DNA from: Sinonovacula constricta
Lineage: Eukaryota; Mollusca; Bivalvia; Cardiida; Solecurtidae
NCBI GenBank assembly: GCA_007844125.1
Contig: CM017573.1
Coordinates: 8,219,179-8,283,178 of the forward strand
Length of the DNA: 64,000 bases
Direction of reading: 5' to 3'
The number at the start of each line of letters is the position of its first letter. Within the stretch, counting starts at the first letter, position 1. The notes below the pieces were generated by a model, which was not told the DNA's origin, ran no database searches, and saw only the letters and a list, made by a program, of their open reading frames with translations. Below, piece after piece: positions 10,772 to 22,865 of this stretch. The position numbers and the translations under genes were made by a program.

Positions 10772-12870
10772 ATGATTCACGAGATTCAAGGAATCTTCCT
10801 CCACTTCGGGCACTTGGGTCCTCTCGCAGACGTGACAGATAAAAGTCAAATCCGAACCGTTCTTGACAGCTTCTTTGTACTGAACCGGCGTCACTCCTGA
10901 AAATGTGATTTAAGCATTACTTACTTTTTATATTTTATTATTTTTTTATGAGTGTGATGTTCATCCAGTGTAAATTATATCCTTTAATATGTATTGATCG
11001 AATGTTTAAACAAGATCGCCCTTAATCGCTCACCTGATGACACAGGCTTTATGTAGGCTCAAATCTGGCATTAAGTAATTAAGAGTTATTTACTTTAGAA
11101 ATCTTTGGTGAAGACTGGACCATTGGCCACTGGGTTGTAACATTTTCTAGAATTTTACCAAGTAACCTACTGAATCCTCATGACTCACTTCAAAACATAT
11201 GTAAGATTTCATACTGGCAAACATGTTTGGTGAAGACTGGGCCATCAATGTTGCCTCTTAAGAGTTTTCACAAGCTTTTTCTAAAATTTAACCTAGTGAC
11301 CTACTTTATGACCCCACGAGACCCAATAACGAACTCATCCAAGATTTCATGTAGACAAACATTCTGACAAAGTCTGATGAAGTTTGGGCTATAAATGTGG
11401 CCTCTAGTGTGTTTACAAGCTTTTTCTAAGATTTGACCTAGTGACCTACTTTTTGACCCCACGTGACCCAGTTACGAACTCATCCGAGATTCCATGCAGA
11501 CAAACATTCTGACCAAGTTTGGTGAAGATTGGGCTATAAATGTGGCCTCTAGTGTGTTCACAAGCTTTTTCTAAGATTTGATCTAGTGACCTACTTTTTG
11601 ACCCCACGTGACCCAGTTACGAACTCATCCGAGATTCCATGCAGACAAACATTCTGACCAAGTTTGGTGAAGATTGGGCTATAAATGTGGCCTCTAGTGT
11701 GTTCACAAGCTTTTTCTAAGATTTGATCTAGTGACCTACTTTTTGACCCCACGTGACCCAGTTACGAACTCATCCGAGATTCCATGCAGACAAACATTCT
11801 GACCATGTTTGGTGAAGATTGGGCTATAAATGTGGCCTCTAGTGTGTTCACAAGCTTTTTCTAAGATTTGACCTAGTGACCTACTTTTTGACCCCACGTG
11901 ACCCAGTTACGAACTCATCAGAGATTCTATGCAGACAAACATTCTGACCAAGAATGGTGAAGATTGGGCTATAAATGTGGCCTCTAGTGTGTTCACAACT
12001 TTTTCTAAGATTTGACCTAGTGACCTACTTTTTGACCCCATGTGACCCAGTTACGAACTCATCCAAGATTTCATGCAGACAAACATTCTGTCCAAGTTTG
12101 GTGAAGATTTGGCTATAAATGTGGCCTTTTGTGTGTTCACAAGCCTTTTCTAAGATTTGACCTAGTGACCTACTTTTTGACCCCACGTGACCCAGTTACG
12201 AACTCATCCAAGATTTCATGCAGACAAACATTCTGACCAAGTTTGGTGAAGATTTGGCTATAAATGTGGCCTCTAGTGTGTTCACAAGCTTTTTCTAAGA
12301 TTTGACCTAGTGACCTACTTTTTGACCCCACGTGACCCAGTTACGAACTCATCCAAGATTTCATGTAGACAAACATTCTGACCAAGTTTGGTGAAGATTG
12401 GGCTATAAATGTGGTCTCTAGTGTGTTCACAAGTTTTTCCTAAAATTTGACCTCGTGACCTACTTTTTGTCCCCAGGTCACCCTATAATGAACTCATCCA
12501 AGATTTCACGCAGACAAACATTCTGACCAAGTTTGATGAAGATTGGATAAAAATTGTGGCCTCTAGTGTGTTCACAAGGTAAATGTTGACGACGAACGAC
12601 GGACGACAGACGAAGCGGTATCACAAAAGCTCCCCTTGAGCACGTTGTGCTCAGGTGAGCTAAAAATGGGACAAACAAGTAAAGAATAATGTTAGTTGTT
12701 TACTAATTTTCATAATATTACAAATACCTGTATTTCCACACAAGAGGTGCTGCCATTTTCCACACAGGTCACATTCAACAGCTCTGTGATTTTTGAATAC
12801 GCCTCTGTTGCAGAAGATGCACGGATTCGTATGCTGCGTCATCGTGACATCCGTTGAATGCCGTTTAGTG
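10772..12870 (-). CDS. PHD-finger exons upstream of MULE copy 1
   Basis: Exon 12728 to about 12870 encodes PCIFCNRGVF, then VECDLCGKWQHLLCG. It ends with a donor GTATTT in phase 1. Exon 10772-10896 starts in the matching phase and supplies TFICHVCERTQ. Together they give CxxC, CxxC, HxxC and CxxC in PHD order. The intron between them contains the 145-bp repeat array. The downstream exon ends in phase 0 at a GTAAAT donor, but the next MULE exon (10607) needs phase 1, so either an exon is missing here or the two groups are not one transcript. The upstream edge of the first exon is not certain. Confidence 0.6.
11030..12661. repeat. 145-bp tandem repeat array with inverted ends
   Basis: About ten units of 145 bp run from roughly 11100 to 12600. 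The phrase GTGACCTACTTTTTGACCCC recurs near 11441, 11586, 11731, 11876 and onward. Central units are nearly identical and the outer ones diverge. The whole block starts with GCTCACCTGA and ends with TCAGGTGAGC, and the last 35 bases form an imperfect hairpin (CTTGAGCACGTTGTGCTCAG). That suggests a mobile unit carrying a satellite rather than a simple local expansion. It lies in an intron of the PHD exons. Confidence 0.9.
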
Positions 12871-13289
12871 TTTCGATACACATTATATACACCTTTGTAG
12901 AACAACTAATTAATGCATATTCTTCATTCTTTAACTTTTGCGAGTAGACAAACACACGCTGATAATTAACAACATTAATTGGAAAACTAATCAACTAATT
13001 TAAGTGGACAGCTAATCAATTAAAATGATTGTACCAATTAACCAGAATGTATGAATCAGTAACCGACAGTAATGAAAAGAGGTGTGAACAACAGTCGAAT
13101 GTTATTGATAAAAGTGTGCCGCCAATAGGCCTGTGTTTGTGTAGCATAATGAGGTGTTATTTGAGGTGTTATTTGATTTATTTGACACGATTTGCCAATT
13201 AAAGTTAAACGAGGGTTTTGCTAGAAATCTTATATCTATCTATATTTTTCCTAGGTTCATGATACATATTTCACTAATAAAATAAATAC

Positions 13290-13412
13290 GGTCCATAATG
13301 ATTATACTAGTATTATTATATGGTCCGGGATGACGACCAAATTGGTCCGGGATGATTATAGCATGGTCCGGAATGATGGTCCGGAATGCAGATGGTCCGG
13401 AATGAGGGTAAT
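13290..13412. repeat. Short degenerate GGTCCGGAATGA repeats
   Basis: GGTCCGGRATGA recurs about six times, unevenly spaced, partly fused with ATTATA segments. There is no coding signal. It is probably a small local expansion. Confidence 0.6.
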
Positions 13413-13763
13413 CCGATTTACATGACTGGGCAGTATTCATAAGTGCATGGATTCTTCTAACAACTAAACCAGCCTACTTACTCAATGTTAGCTTAGTCAT
13501 GTAAAATTTTATTTTTCTGTCGATCTATTTATGAAAGCATATCTCCAACAATCGATCTGTAAGAATTTTAATTAGTCAGCATGTGACCGTCGATGGCGAG
13601 TGACGTATCCAAATGTTTTTGTTTATATCTATATCTATCCATACACATTTTCTACAAGGCAGTGTACGCCAAGATAAGACCGGAGATTTAATTTCGTTTC
13701 TGTTTACAATGTGAGGAAGACCCTAAAAACACCCGTACAGACACAGATCGACTTTACACTTAC

Positions 13764-13935
13764 CAGTTGATCAATGCTGCAGCGACTTCCGCATCCGATG
13801 TTGCACTGAGAGCCGACTTGATGGCATTCCATCTGTCAATTTATCCTCCCAGATTAACTTATTTAAATGAAACCTCTTTTGTCTTATAGCATTGAACCTC
13901 TTCTTTTCACTTTCGGTTTTCTTTTTACGAACCAT
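13764..13935 (-). CDS. Possible first coding exon (basic N-terminus), frame-shifted
   Basis: The ATG at 13935 opens MVRKKKTESEKKRF, a strongly basic start, and the block ends at a consensus donor GTAAGTG at 13763. The first frame reaches a stop just before the donor, but the neighbouring frame reads SDAEVAAALIN straight up to the donor. A one-base indel near 13845 is likely. By position it could be the first exon of the PHD/MULE copy 1 gene, but I cannot join it by phase. Confidence 0.4.
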
Positions 13936-14739
13936 GTTTACAAACTGCACAGGCGTCAAAAGGCAGTTGGGGTTCCCAGACAAAAGAGCTCGCGCTAAAA
14001 ATAGAAGACCCGGCCGAAAAAACGATACGAACACTTTCGCTGTATCGGTGAGTTAAAACATCATTATCAACAATTACGAGGCATTTTTCTAGTTTAATTT
14101 ATTATCAATAATCTGCTATCAATGCAAGCTTTCATTAAAATACAAAAGAAGGGGAATTCGAAGACTTTTTTTTTTTTTTTTTAAAAAAAGTCGTTTTTAC
14201 CGATATCGGAAAGAGTCGCTTTAAGACTTGACTATGTAATCAGCAACATACCTTCATACATCCGAGAGCCATCGTGACTCCTCGGGTAATTCCGTCCACG
14301 GGACAATCACGATTCGCGAATTATCCGGGGTGTTCCGATTGCCCGCTCTCGACATAAGGTATTTAAACGCCCAATCTCCAACGCAGTGATCTCCCCTTTC
14401 AGTAAGTTTTAAGCGAGCGTAGCGATGTCGTAAACCCTGTGCGGAGTTTGTTAAACGCCAGGCGTCTACTTTTACACCATTCTATCGGCGGATTGCGTTG
14501 GGTACACTGGAAATAGTGTCTACTTACAAATAAGGTGCTCTATTTCTTTTCGGCACTGAGTTTTAAACCATTAGACAGCCGAGCTTTAAATTTAAACATA
14601 TTTTATGTATCTCTCTGATTGTTGCTGCAGACACTTTTCTCTGGATTTATTAATTGTGCTAATGTGTATGAGTGAATTAAATAGTAGAAGATTTTGGACT
14701 TAATAATAAAATATAAATATAAAATGGTAACACGGATTT

Positions 14740-15479
14740 CTATGGCGTGTGAAACGTTGCAAAATTCAAAAAATATTTTTATGTGTTATAAATACACATT
14801 TCTATTGTATAATTTTATATTTATGTGGTACAACTCCACATTTGTATTGCATAAAAATATTTATGTTCAATAATTTTTTATTTACATTCCAAAAAATATG
14901 TATGTGGTAAAACTATTTTTATATTGTATAAAAAGCAAGAAAAAAAATGTGTTCAATAATTGCATCATGGGTAATGATTGTAACAAACGATTTCATTGGA
15001 CAACATTCCGAACATGGCTGCCACCATCGATTTGGAAATTGTCAAAATATTATAGCAGTTAAAAATATTATCTTAAACAGACTGCTTACTGTATGATATA
15101 AAGATTAAAAGTAATATCAATGAAACGACGTACCGATACATATCTGGTGGGGGCAGCCATGTTTGTAATAATACGCCAAATATCGTCGTCCAATGAAATC
15201 GTTCGTTATAAATGGTATAAGTATCCCATGATGCAATTATTGAACATAAATATTTGTTCACTTTATCGAATATAAAAGTATTCTTGTTTTATAACACATA
15301 ATGAAAATTTACCATATAAATATAAATATTGATCAAAAATATGTTTTTACAATATAAATGCTGAATTTTAACATAGAAATATTATTTTTACAACATAAAT
15401 GATTTTTTTTAGAATATAAATATGCAATTTATCTCAAATATTTTCTTTTTCGAATTTTGCAACGTTCCACACGCCATAG
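14740..15479. mobile_element. Foldback element, 740-bp near-palindrome
   Basis: The left arm starts CTATGGCGTGTGAAACGTTG and the right end is its inverse with one mismatch in the first 20 bases. Similarity continues inward through CAATAATTGCATCATGGG and CGATTTCATTGGAC to a short centre near 15030-15145, so nearly the whole length is palindromic. Both ends are flanked by ATTT (14736-14739 and 15480-15483), a 4-bp target duplication. There is no ORF. The unit is a non-autonomous foldback DNA element. Confidence 0.85.
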
Positions 15480-15575
15480 ATTTCTAGTACATGTCTTTCT
15501 TTTTTTGTGCACACTTGGATTATTAGTTGGATTTATAGTGTAACGTTGGATTCACTGTGAAAATTTTGATCTTAA

Positions 15576-16422
15576 AGGCATCTCGAAAGGAATGTGGTAT
15601 CCCACTGAGCCAGGCCCCCACATGCTATGACCAGACCTGTTAATTGCTGGTCATCACTGCAGGGAGTCTTTAGCCAACATAGTACTAATCTGTCACAGTA
15701 ATACCTCTGATGGGTTAATGCAAAACTAAATTACCTGCTAGTATGGATGTGAGACAGTAGGCTAGTTTTACACAAAGCCACAAACATTATTGTAAGTGAT
15801 AATGTGGGTTGTTTACTATATGATCCCTTACAAATTCTTTATTGCATAAATTACTAGGTGTCAATTTTGTAACTGCAAGATTATGTATTTATTTCATAGC
15901 TAAATATTTAATTTTGAAAATACATGAGAGATACAAGTTTTAGTATTCAAAATGACTCTGAAGGACATTATTCTGACAATGAATGACTTTTTAAATTGCT
16001 TTTGTTAGAAACGTTTCGTTACATTTTACAAATCAAAATAAAATATAACTTTAAATATATATGAGAACTAAAAGAATGAAAGAAATAACAAAATGTATAA
16101 GAAATAACAAAATCAACCAACAAAGTAAGAAAGAAAACAAATAAAGATTTATATATATATATATATATATATTGGATTGCGTAATTGGTATATTCACAAC
16201 TGTTTCCTTTACAAACTGTGAATGACTATGTTCAACCCCCAGATATAGCATACATACACTTGGATCTTGAACAATACCTGTGTGACAGACACATCGTTAC
16301 AGACTGTGGCAGCCTGGCTTATCAGAAAACAGATGCCCTCACATGCTGGGTGGGGCAATAAATGGGGGGGTGGGGGGGGGGGGGGGGGTGGGGATCACTT
16401 ATATAAGGCTTTTGAGATGCCT
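15576..16422. mobile_element. TTAA-flanked MITE, copy 1
   Basis: Ends are AGGCATCTCGAAAGG and its inverse (TTTTGAGATGCCT), bordered on both sides by TTAA (15572-15575 and 16423-16426). TTAA targets are used by piggyBac and Kolobok families. It contains a short (AT)n tract near 16150 and a G-rich run near 16360-16392. A second copy lies inverted at 55942-56838. Its short ORFs are out of frame between copies and are not genes. Confidence 0.85.
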
Positions 16423-16984
16423 TTAAGTGTTAATGTGGATATTTACGTGAAGAATTTGGATTTACCGTGACTGGATTTATGGTATAGCAAATGTAATGCT
16501 GCACCTACAATTAAAGAGTACCACAATTGGTTAACACTAGATAGCAGAAAATCGCCGGATTTCACAAAAAGCAGACTAAGGTAGACTAACAGCATAAAAT
16601 TCACATTTTGATTGAAATATATGTACTCTCTGTTGTTGAATAACTATAAAATCAACTACTGCAATATATGAAGTGTAGTTTTGCTTTTAAAATACACATC
16701 ATCACATTTTATAAAAGAAAGATACATGGACTTACTAGGGCTCAGTATAATTATTGTCGGATAGCCTGTAAATTGTGACTGCCTTTTTCTCGGTGTGTCG
16801 TTTGATTCTGCATATTTATTGTTTTTTTTTGTGTGCGTTTTAGTACATTTTAAACTGGTCCATGTATGTTGAGACTTTTAAATATGCTTATGCCTTTTCA
16901 TTTCTTTTGCATTTCAACTACTAGTTTTGAAGTAGTTAAGTGTTTCTGCCATATTTTGTCTGCTTTACTGTTACTGGTAAGTTG

Positions 16985-17290
16985 TTCACAGAGACTCAAT
17001 TGCTCACTGGTAGAGCGACCCACTAGAATGTGCCAGGTATGTGGTCCGAAGCCCGGGTTAGGCTCAATTTTCCACCCCGGTTTCCTTTGGTGCCATGGCC
17101 TTTGCCAGGACCCTGTTTGTGTTATGATATGTAACAGTGCTTTGGAGTAAAACCAGGGATGAGGTTCAGAACATGTTAAAGGAGGCAGCAGTGTTGCACT
17201 ATTAGTTTATTAGAGGCTCTGTTTATCGGTAGAGTGGCTTTCTTGAATTGGACGTTTGAATCCCAGTGTAGGCGTATCTTCACTTCTCAT
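16985..17290 (+). repeat. Two tRNA-derived SINE heads
   Basis: At about 17000-17060 the sequence reads TGCTCACTGGTAGAGCGACC followed by GGTCCGAAGCCC, close to Pol III A and B boxes. At about 17213-17270 a second unit reads TTTATCGGTAGAGTGGC and CGTTTGAATCCC. Both are too diverged for working tRNAs and have SINE-like downstream sequence. Confidence 0.6.
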
Positions 17291-17496
17291 AGTTTCGTGA
17301 TTTCTCATGATTTTATGAATGCTTTTTAACTATACACAGAGTATACGTTTGGTCTTTGCTCAATCTGCATAGAAATTGAAAAGACCATCAACTTAGAATT
17401 GTTACATTACTGATTATATGTTAAATGTTTACAGCAGCAACATTAGCACATTCTTGTATATTTTAAAATAAGCAACTTCAATTTAAACAGTTTGAA

Positions 17497-19178
17497 ATGA
17501 GTGACGATAATATCCCCATGCCGACACCAAAGAGGTCCATGTCAATAGAAGCAACCTAGACGTGAGCAATGCTGACATCACCATGCCAACGCTAGAGAGG
17601 TCCGCACCGATAGATAGCACACTGGACGTGCATACTACTCATGAACAAGTAAGTTTACATTAATCTCAGTTTTAATTGTTAATTTCAGTTAATGTGAAAG
17701 ACAATTGAAATATTATTTATTAAAAAAAATATATCTGGCATACAACACAACTCCAGGTAAGTGTTGCTAAAGCTCAGTCATTGTTGTATATTTCAATAAT
17801 TCTGAAATATTGCTGTTGTTTTTGCCGAATCGCAGACTTGGATGCGTGGTCTGTATTCTCAACGCCATTTCAGCTGGGTCTACCCAAAGCGGTGGTACAG
17901 TGACGGCACCTTTTAGGTAAAAAAATAAATAATAAACAAATAAATAAATATAAATAAATAAAATCAACCATGATATCATACATGTTTCTGACGTCTTTCA
18001 GGTTGTTGGAAGGCCCTTCAACTCCAAACAGCTGCTTTAGATCAGTGTTCGTGGAGAGAGAAGGCCACCAGAGGCAGCTGCCACTGGTGTTTGCTCTGAT
18101 GAGCCGCCACACGCAACGCGACTACGTGACCATCTTCAATGTAGTCGTGGATTGTGTTGGGTAGCTTGCTGTTGAAGGCTTTGTTGCTGACTTCGAACTT
18201 GGTATGTTTACCATGTACATAGTTTGTAGACAGTTAGATGCAGACAAATGATTTACTGGAAAAATACCATCTAAATGCCAATAATTTATGACAGCATTTT
18301 ATCCAGAAATTTTATAGCCTTATATCTCTTCATATTTCCATAATATGATTTTACATATTTTATACCAATATACTTATGTTTCAGCCATCTGGAATGCAGT
18401 TCGTGAGGTCTTTCCCAGACGGGACAGGAAATGATGTGCCTTTCAATGGAGTAATTCGGTTTGGAGGCGAGTCCATGCCGATGGCCTGGCAGAGGCCTAC
18501 CGGCAACGAGGGGCCATATTCCGGTACATGCATGCGCAAATGGCGCTCTAGTTTCTGCCCGCCACCCACATCAGAGGCGCCTTTGACAATCTGCAGGGTC
18601 ATGCCTCAACGCCATACCAGTCCCTAGTCAGGTTCATTGGGCATCAGTGTATAGGTGGCGCTTTTGCTCCTGAAGATTGATCCGTCTTCTGACAGGAAGT
18701 GCCGACAAATAACGACTTTGAAGGTTATAACCTTAAATTTTATATTTAATCTAAAACAAGTAAATGTGCATTCTATACCATTTTCACCTCAACCACAATG
18801 TTATGCTTTTAAATTTAGTAAAATAATTTGTTTCTCTTAAAATAATTTTAAAAGTCAGCACATTTAATTTTCAATTTAAATATCATAAAGTTATTTATAT
18901 CTTTTTCACGATACCACAACCGACTGAATGAAATCAGATGCGCATTTGGGTTCTCCAGATTTGTCCCGGAGCTAAGTAAGGAGGCCGAGATTGTCCGGAT
19001 GCTGGTCGCGGGAGGGGATCTCCAAATTGATTCTACTGGCCAGTCCAAGGCCATCAGCAAAGCCCTTTGGACACTGTAGGACCGCTATAGCGATGACGAA
19101 ATGGTCACCGTAGCCTTCTTGGCAGCAGTCGGAAGTGTATACGGTGTCCATGCTCGACACTTTAGTGTAGTCTATTAA
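17497..19178 (+). pseudogene. MULE-type transposase pseudogene (copy 2)
   Basis: Plus-strand exons: 17497-17648 (N-terminal, starts MSDDNIPMPTPKRS, donor GTAAGT); one ending at 17916 with KRWYSDGTF, the first catalytic Asp block; 18002-18201 with PLVFALMSRHTQRDY and FVADFE; 18385 to about 18720 with IWNAVREVFPRRDRK, FLPATHIRGAF and TNND; 18910-19178 with YHNRLN and a C-terminal tail. Phases agree throughout, but the gene is dead. The last codon before the 17916 donor is TAG where copy 3 has CAG, there is a frame change in the third exon, in-frame TGA/TAG codons interrupt the fourth, a TAG lies in the last, and the last acceptor reads CAC instead of CAG. No FLYWCH exon was found. Confidence 0.85.
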
Positions 19179-19179
19179 G

Positions 19180-22100
19180 TGACTATTTTATAGAATTTTG
19201 ACTTGTGTAAATAGTATTTTAAGTTATAGATCTTTTGTGTTGGTTGTAAATTATGATTGTTTTTGTTGTATATTGTTGTTGTAAATTGTTTGTTAATGTA
19301 GATTATGTCTTGTTAACATGGATGATATTAAAGGTTTTACCTTTTTTACAGGAATAATACTTATTTGATAAAGTGATAAAATGAATTAAACACTTTGCCT
19401 GGCTTTGTTATTTTATCATAAATAAAATCTAGATGTTTACATGTACAAAAATGTCCCCCTAATCTTAGATAATTTATGGTAATAAATAAAAGTGGCAAGG
19501 GGAAAAAGCCAATATATTCTAACAAATTGTTAAGTTATACAAACTTACTTAAAGCTGAAAATGCATCTGACTAATCCGATACAACATTAACTAAAGGCCT
19601 TTTTGGATTTCGGTCTTTTTGGTCTTATTAAAAGCAAAGCCACATTTTTGTTTATTGCTATTGTGTTTGAGTTTAGTACTTGTTATGGTTTACAGAGATG
19701 GTTAGTAGTAGGACACATAAGTCGCAGCTTAACTGAAGAGTATTTAAAGTGAATAAGAAGGTTTAAGCTCTTAAGTTGATGAAGTCATGGCAAAGCATAT
19801 TTTTTCTCGTCCTGTAACATGTTTAGAGATAAATATATATAGTACTATAATGTCACTTGCTAGGTTTGTCTGCGTTTTACTGCATTTTAAATTGCAAACT
19901 TTAAAATAGATAAATGTACCAGAATATTTTTTCTGCATTTTAGTGCATTTTTAAATATAAATTTTATAGCCTTAAATGTACCTGGCTAGTTTATCTGCTT
20001 TTAGTGCATTTTTATCTGTATGACTCATTTATTGTACCTAGCTGGGTTTGTCTGCTCTTTAGGATGAAAATATATTTAGAGTTATACTTAGAGTTTTAAG
20101 TCCAATTATGATTCTCACATATTTTGTTTTCTCTTTAGTTAATTTTGCTTTACAATGCTTGAAGAAGTTGAATATTCCTCGCAAGTCTTGTCTTATTCAT
20201 AGAGTTATGAAAACCATTCTGTTTAGTGCATTATTAAAATATTATCTTACTTTATATATATTTTATATTACAAATCTTAAAGTAATTATCCATCTCTGGC
20301 AAGTTGTATCTGCTCTTTCATGCATTTGAAAGATACATTTCTTCATTTCCTTTTTAACTTTGCTTTTTAGTGCATTAATAAAAAGTTTTTTTTTTGTTTT
20401 TTTTTCTGTACTTCTGCTTTTGTCTTTTTCAGTAAAAGAAAATACTCAACTGTGCCATTTATGGGTAAATTATTAAATGATATAAGCCTCTTTGTGTTCT
20501 AAACAAAAAAAGTTTTATTGTTGCTTACTATTTTTGTGTTCTCTGTTAAGACAGAAATAGTTATTATACCTTTGGTTTGCAGTACAATGTATTTATTAAC
20601 TTAAATAAGGAAAATGTTGTATTATTACATAATTTGTATGTGCTTTATATAACTGTTTTTTATGTCTGAGACCGGCTTTGTTTATTGTTTCCCGTATATC
20701 AGAAAATAGTTTGTGGTATTGTTGAATTGCATATTCTGTTTGCATTTCTTGTTCATGACTTTATTCATGATACCTGTTAGCCCACTTATCAGTTGTTGTT
20801 TGTTGTGCACTGCACAGATACTGATGTTTACTTTTTTTTGCAATATTAATATTGGTAACATTTGGAATGCACTTACATTTCACAGAAAAGTTATTTTAAG
20901 TCTTTAATAACTTTTACCTACTGTTTCTGGTTAAAATGTACAAAAACTTTTTTGGTCTGTTATAGTGACCATATTGTTTTGGCCTAAACAAATAAAAGCA
21001 GTGTGCTTAAATGTACTTTTCTTGTTTTGTTTCAAAAGTATACCATAACATTAAATTACAGATAACACATTCCTAGAATAGACAGAGGGCCCAACTCACT
21101 TAAAAATAAAGCGCTAGTAACATGTTCTTGATCGGTGCTTGTATTTATCAGGTATTGTTTTGAATATTAAAGTTACCGTAATAGTCGTTTTTGTTTGTTG
21201 GTGGCATCTTTATGATAAGTGCATTAATGTGTTTATTGAGATTGTGCTTGACATTAATATGTATGACCTAAGTTTTTGTTAAATTAATTTAACACATTAT
21301 TATTGACAAGTAACTTTGATGAGAAAGATAACACATGGGGTACATGTAAACAAAACAAAGAAATAACTTGTTAATAACTATTTATTTATAGCAAGTGTTG
21401 TACAAAAATGATTGAAAATCTATAACTACATAAAACATTTGTTTGAACATAAAGGCAAAAGAAATATTAAAATATAAAATACAATCAGCACTATGTGTTA
21501 CAGTGGTAAGTATACAAAAGCAATATGTCTTCATTTGTTTCATACATACTAACTCCTGATTATTTAAAAGTCCAGAATGTCAAGTAATGCAAAGTAAATA
21601 TTCTAAAAAGTCAAACATCTTAAAGAAAAAACAGCAAAACTTCGCAATTAAGCTCAAACATTATTTTGTTATAACAATCTGAATCTGACCACAAGACTAG
21701 TAATGAGTAGTATGTCTGTTGAAAAATTATTTGATTTCCTTTGATATATTCATGTTCATATGCAAAGAAAGTATTATCAATATAGATTGTAGCAAATACT
21801 GATTTGTACAGTATACAATTCTAAAATAAAACTGGAGAGGTTAAAAAAGTTTTTAAAAATCCTATACAAAGCATGTTAGTCTTCATGAAAAATGACTTGG
21901 TCACACTTCCGCATGCATACATGACATAACACTACACAATAAACACTTCATATGCATTTAAATTATTGCATCACTTCTGATATTTTACTGTTCATGACTT
22001 ACATATACACTTGATATATATAGCTCTTGCTAAACTTGTATATCTCTAAAATGTGTTATTATGTGCAATTATATATGAGATAAAATGGCTAAAAATAGCT

Positions 22101-22860
22101 GAAATTAATGTTCAAAGATGGTAATTTGTTATTCCAAAGATGATAATTCGTTATTCAGGAATTATTAATAAAAAGAAAAGAAAAATGCAAATTTGACCAA
22201 CTGGGACCAAGTTGCCTTAAACCTACAATATGTACTATCAATGAAATTACATGTTAAAATGAGGCTTCAAAGTAGCAAATAGACAAAGTTGAGGTACATT
22301 AAATAGATTTACGTCCATATAGTGCGGTAGAAAACATATAATTATCTACAAAGTAAACATGTATTAACAATAATACAACATTTAGTCTCATTGCTTAACA
22401 ACCTCTAAGCTTTTAGTAATAACTGAAAATTTCTCTTATCAAAATATTTATACATACGATCGAAGAATGTATTTAAAATAATTATGGTATAAAATCTGTG
22501 TAATTTATAATATACAGTGTAATGGAAGACAGTTGGTGTTTTAATGTTTTTCATTTAACTATGATGTCCAGCAGTATGCACCTTTAGTTTTAACACACAA
22601 GTCTTGGAGGATGTAAAAAAAAATGCAATTAATTAACATGGTTAAGCACATCATTATTTTCACATTCATAAATTGACTTTGTATAAACTTTGTTTTGAAT
22701 TTTATATCTATTTGTATGATCCATCACCTACAGTAATGTTTATGCATATCATATAAATCCTAAAATATAAGAACTTGCTACCGGTATATTTTTTTTTATA
22801 TTGGCTGCATAGAGATACTGGCTGATTTAGGTTTGTCCTAAAGTGTTTTGATAAAATCAT
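19180..22860. other. AT-rich intergenic stretch, no gene seen
   Basis: Long T-rich and A-rich runs with many short chance ORFs and no conserved motif. TTTTAGTGCATT recurs several times between 19880 and 20370, suggesting an old local repeat. AATAAA sites near 20990 and elsewhere have no attached coding region. Confidence 0.6.
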
Positions 22861-22865
22861 CACAG

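Noticed and set aside
17000..17070. Functional tRNA gene
   Set aside because: A and B boxes are degenerate and no acceptor stem can be paired; fits a SINE head.
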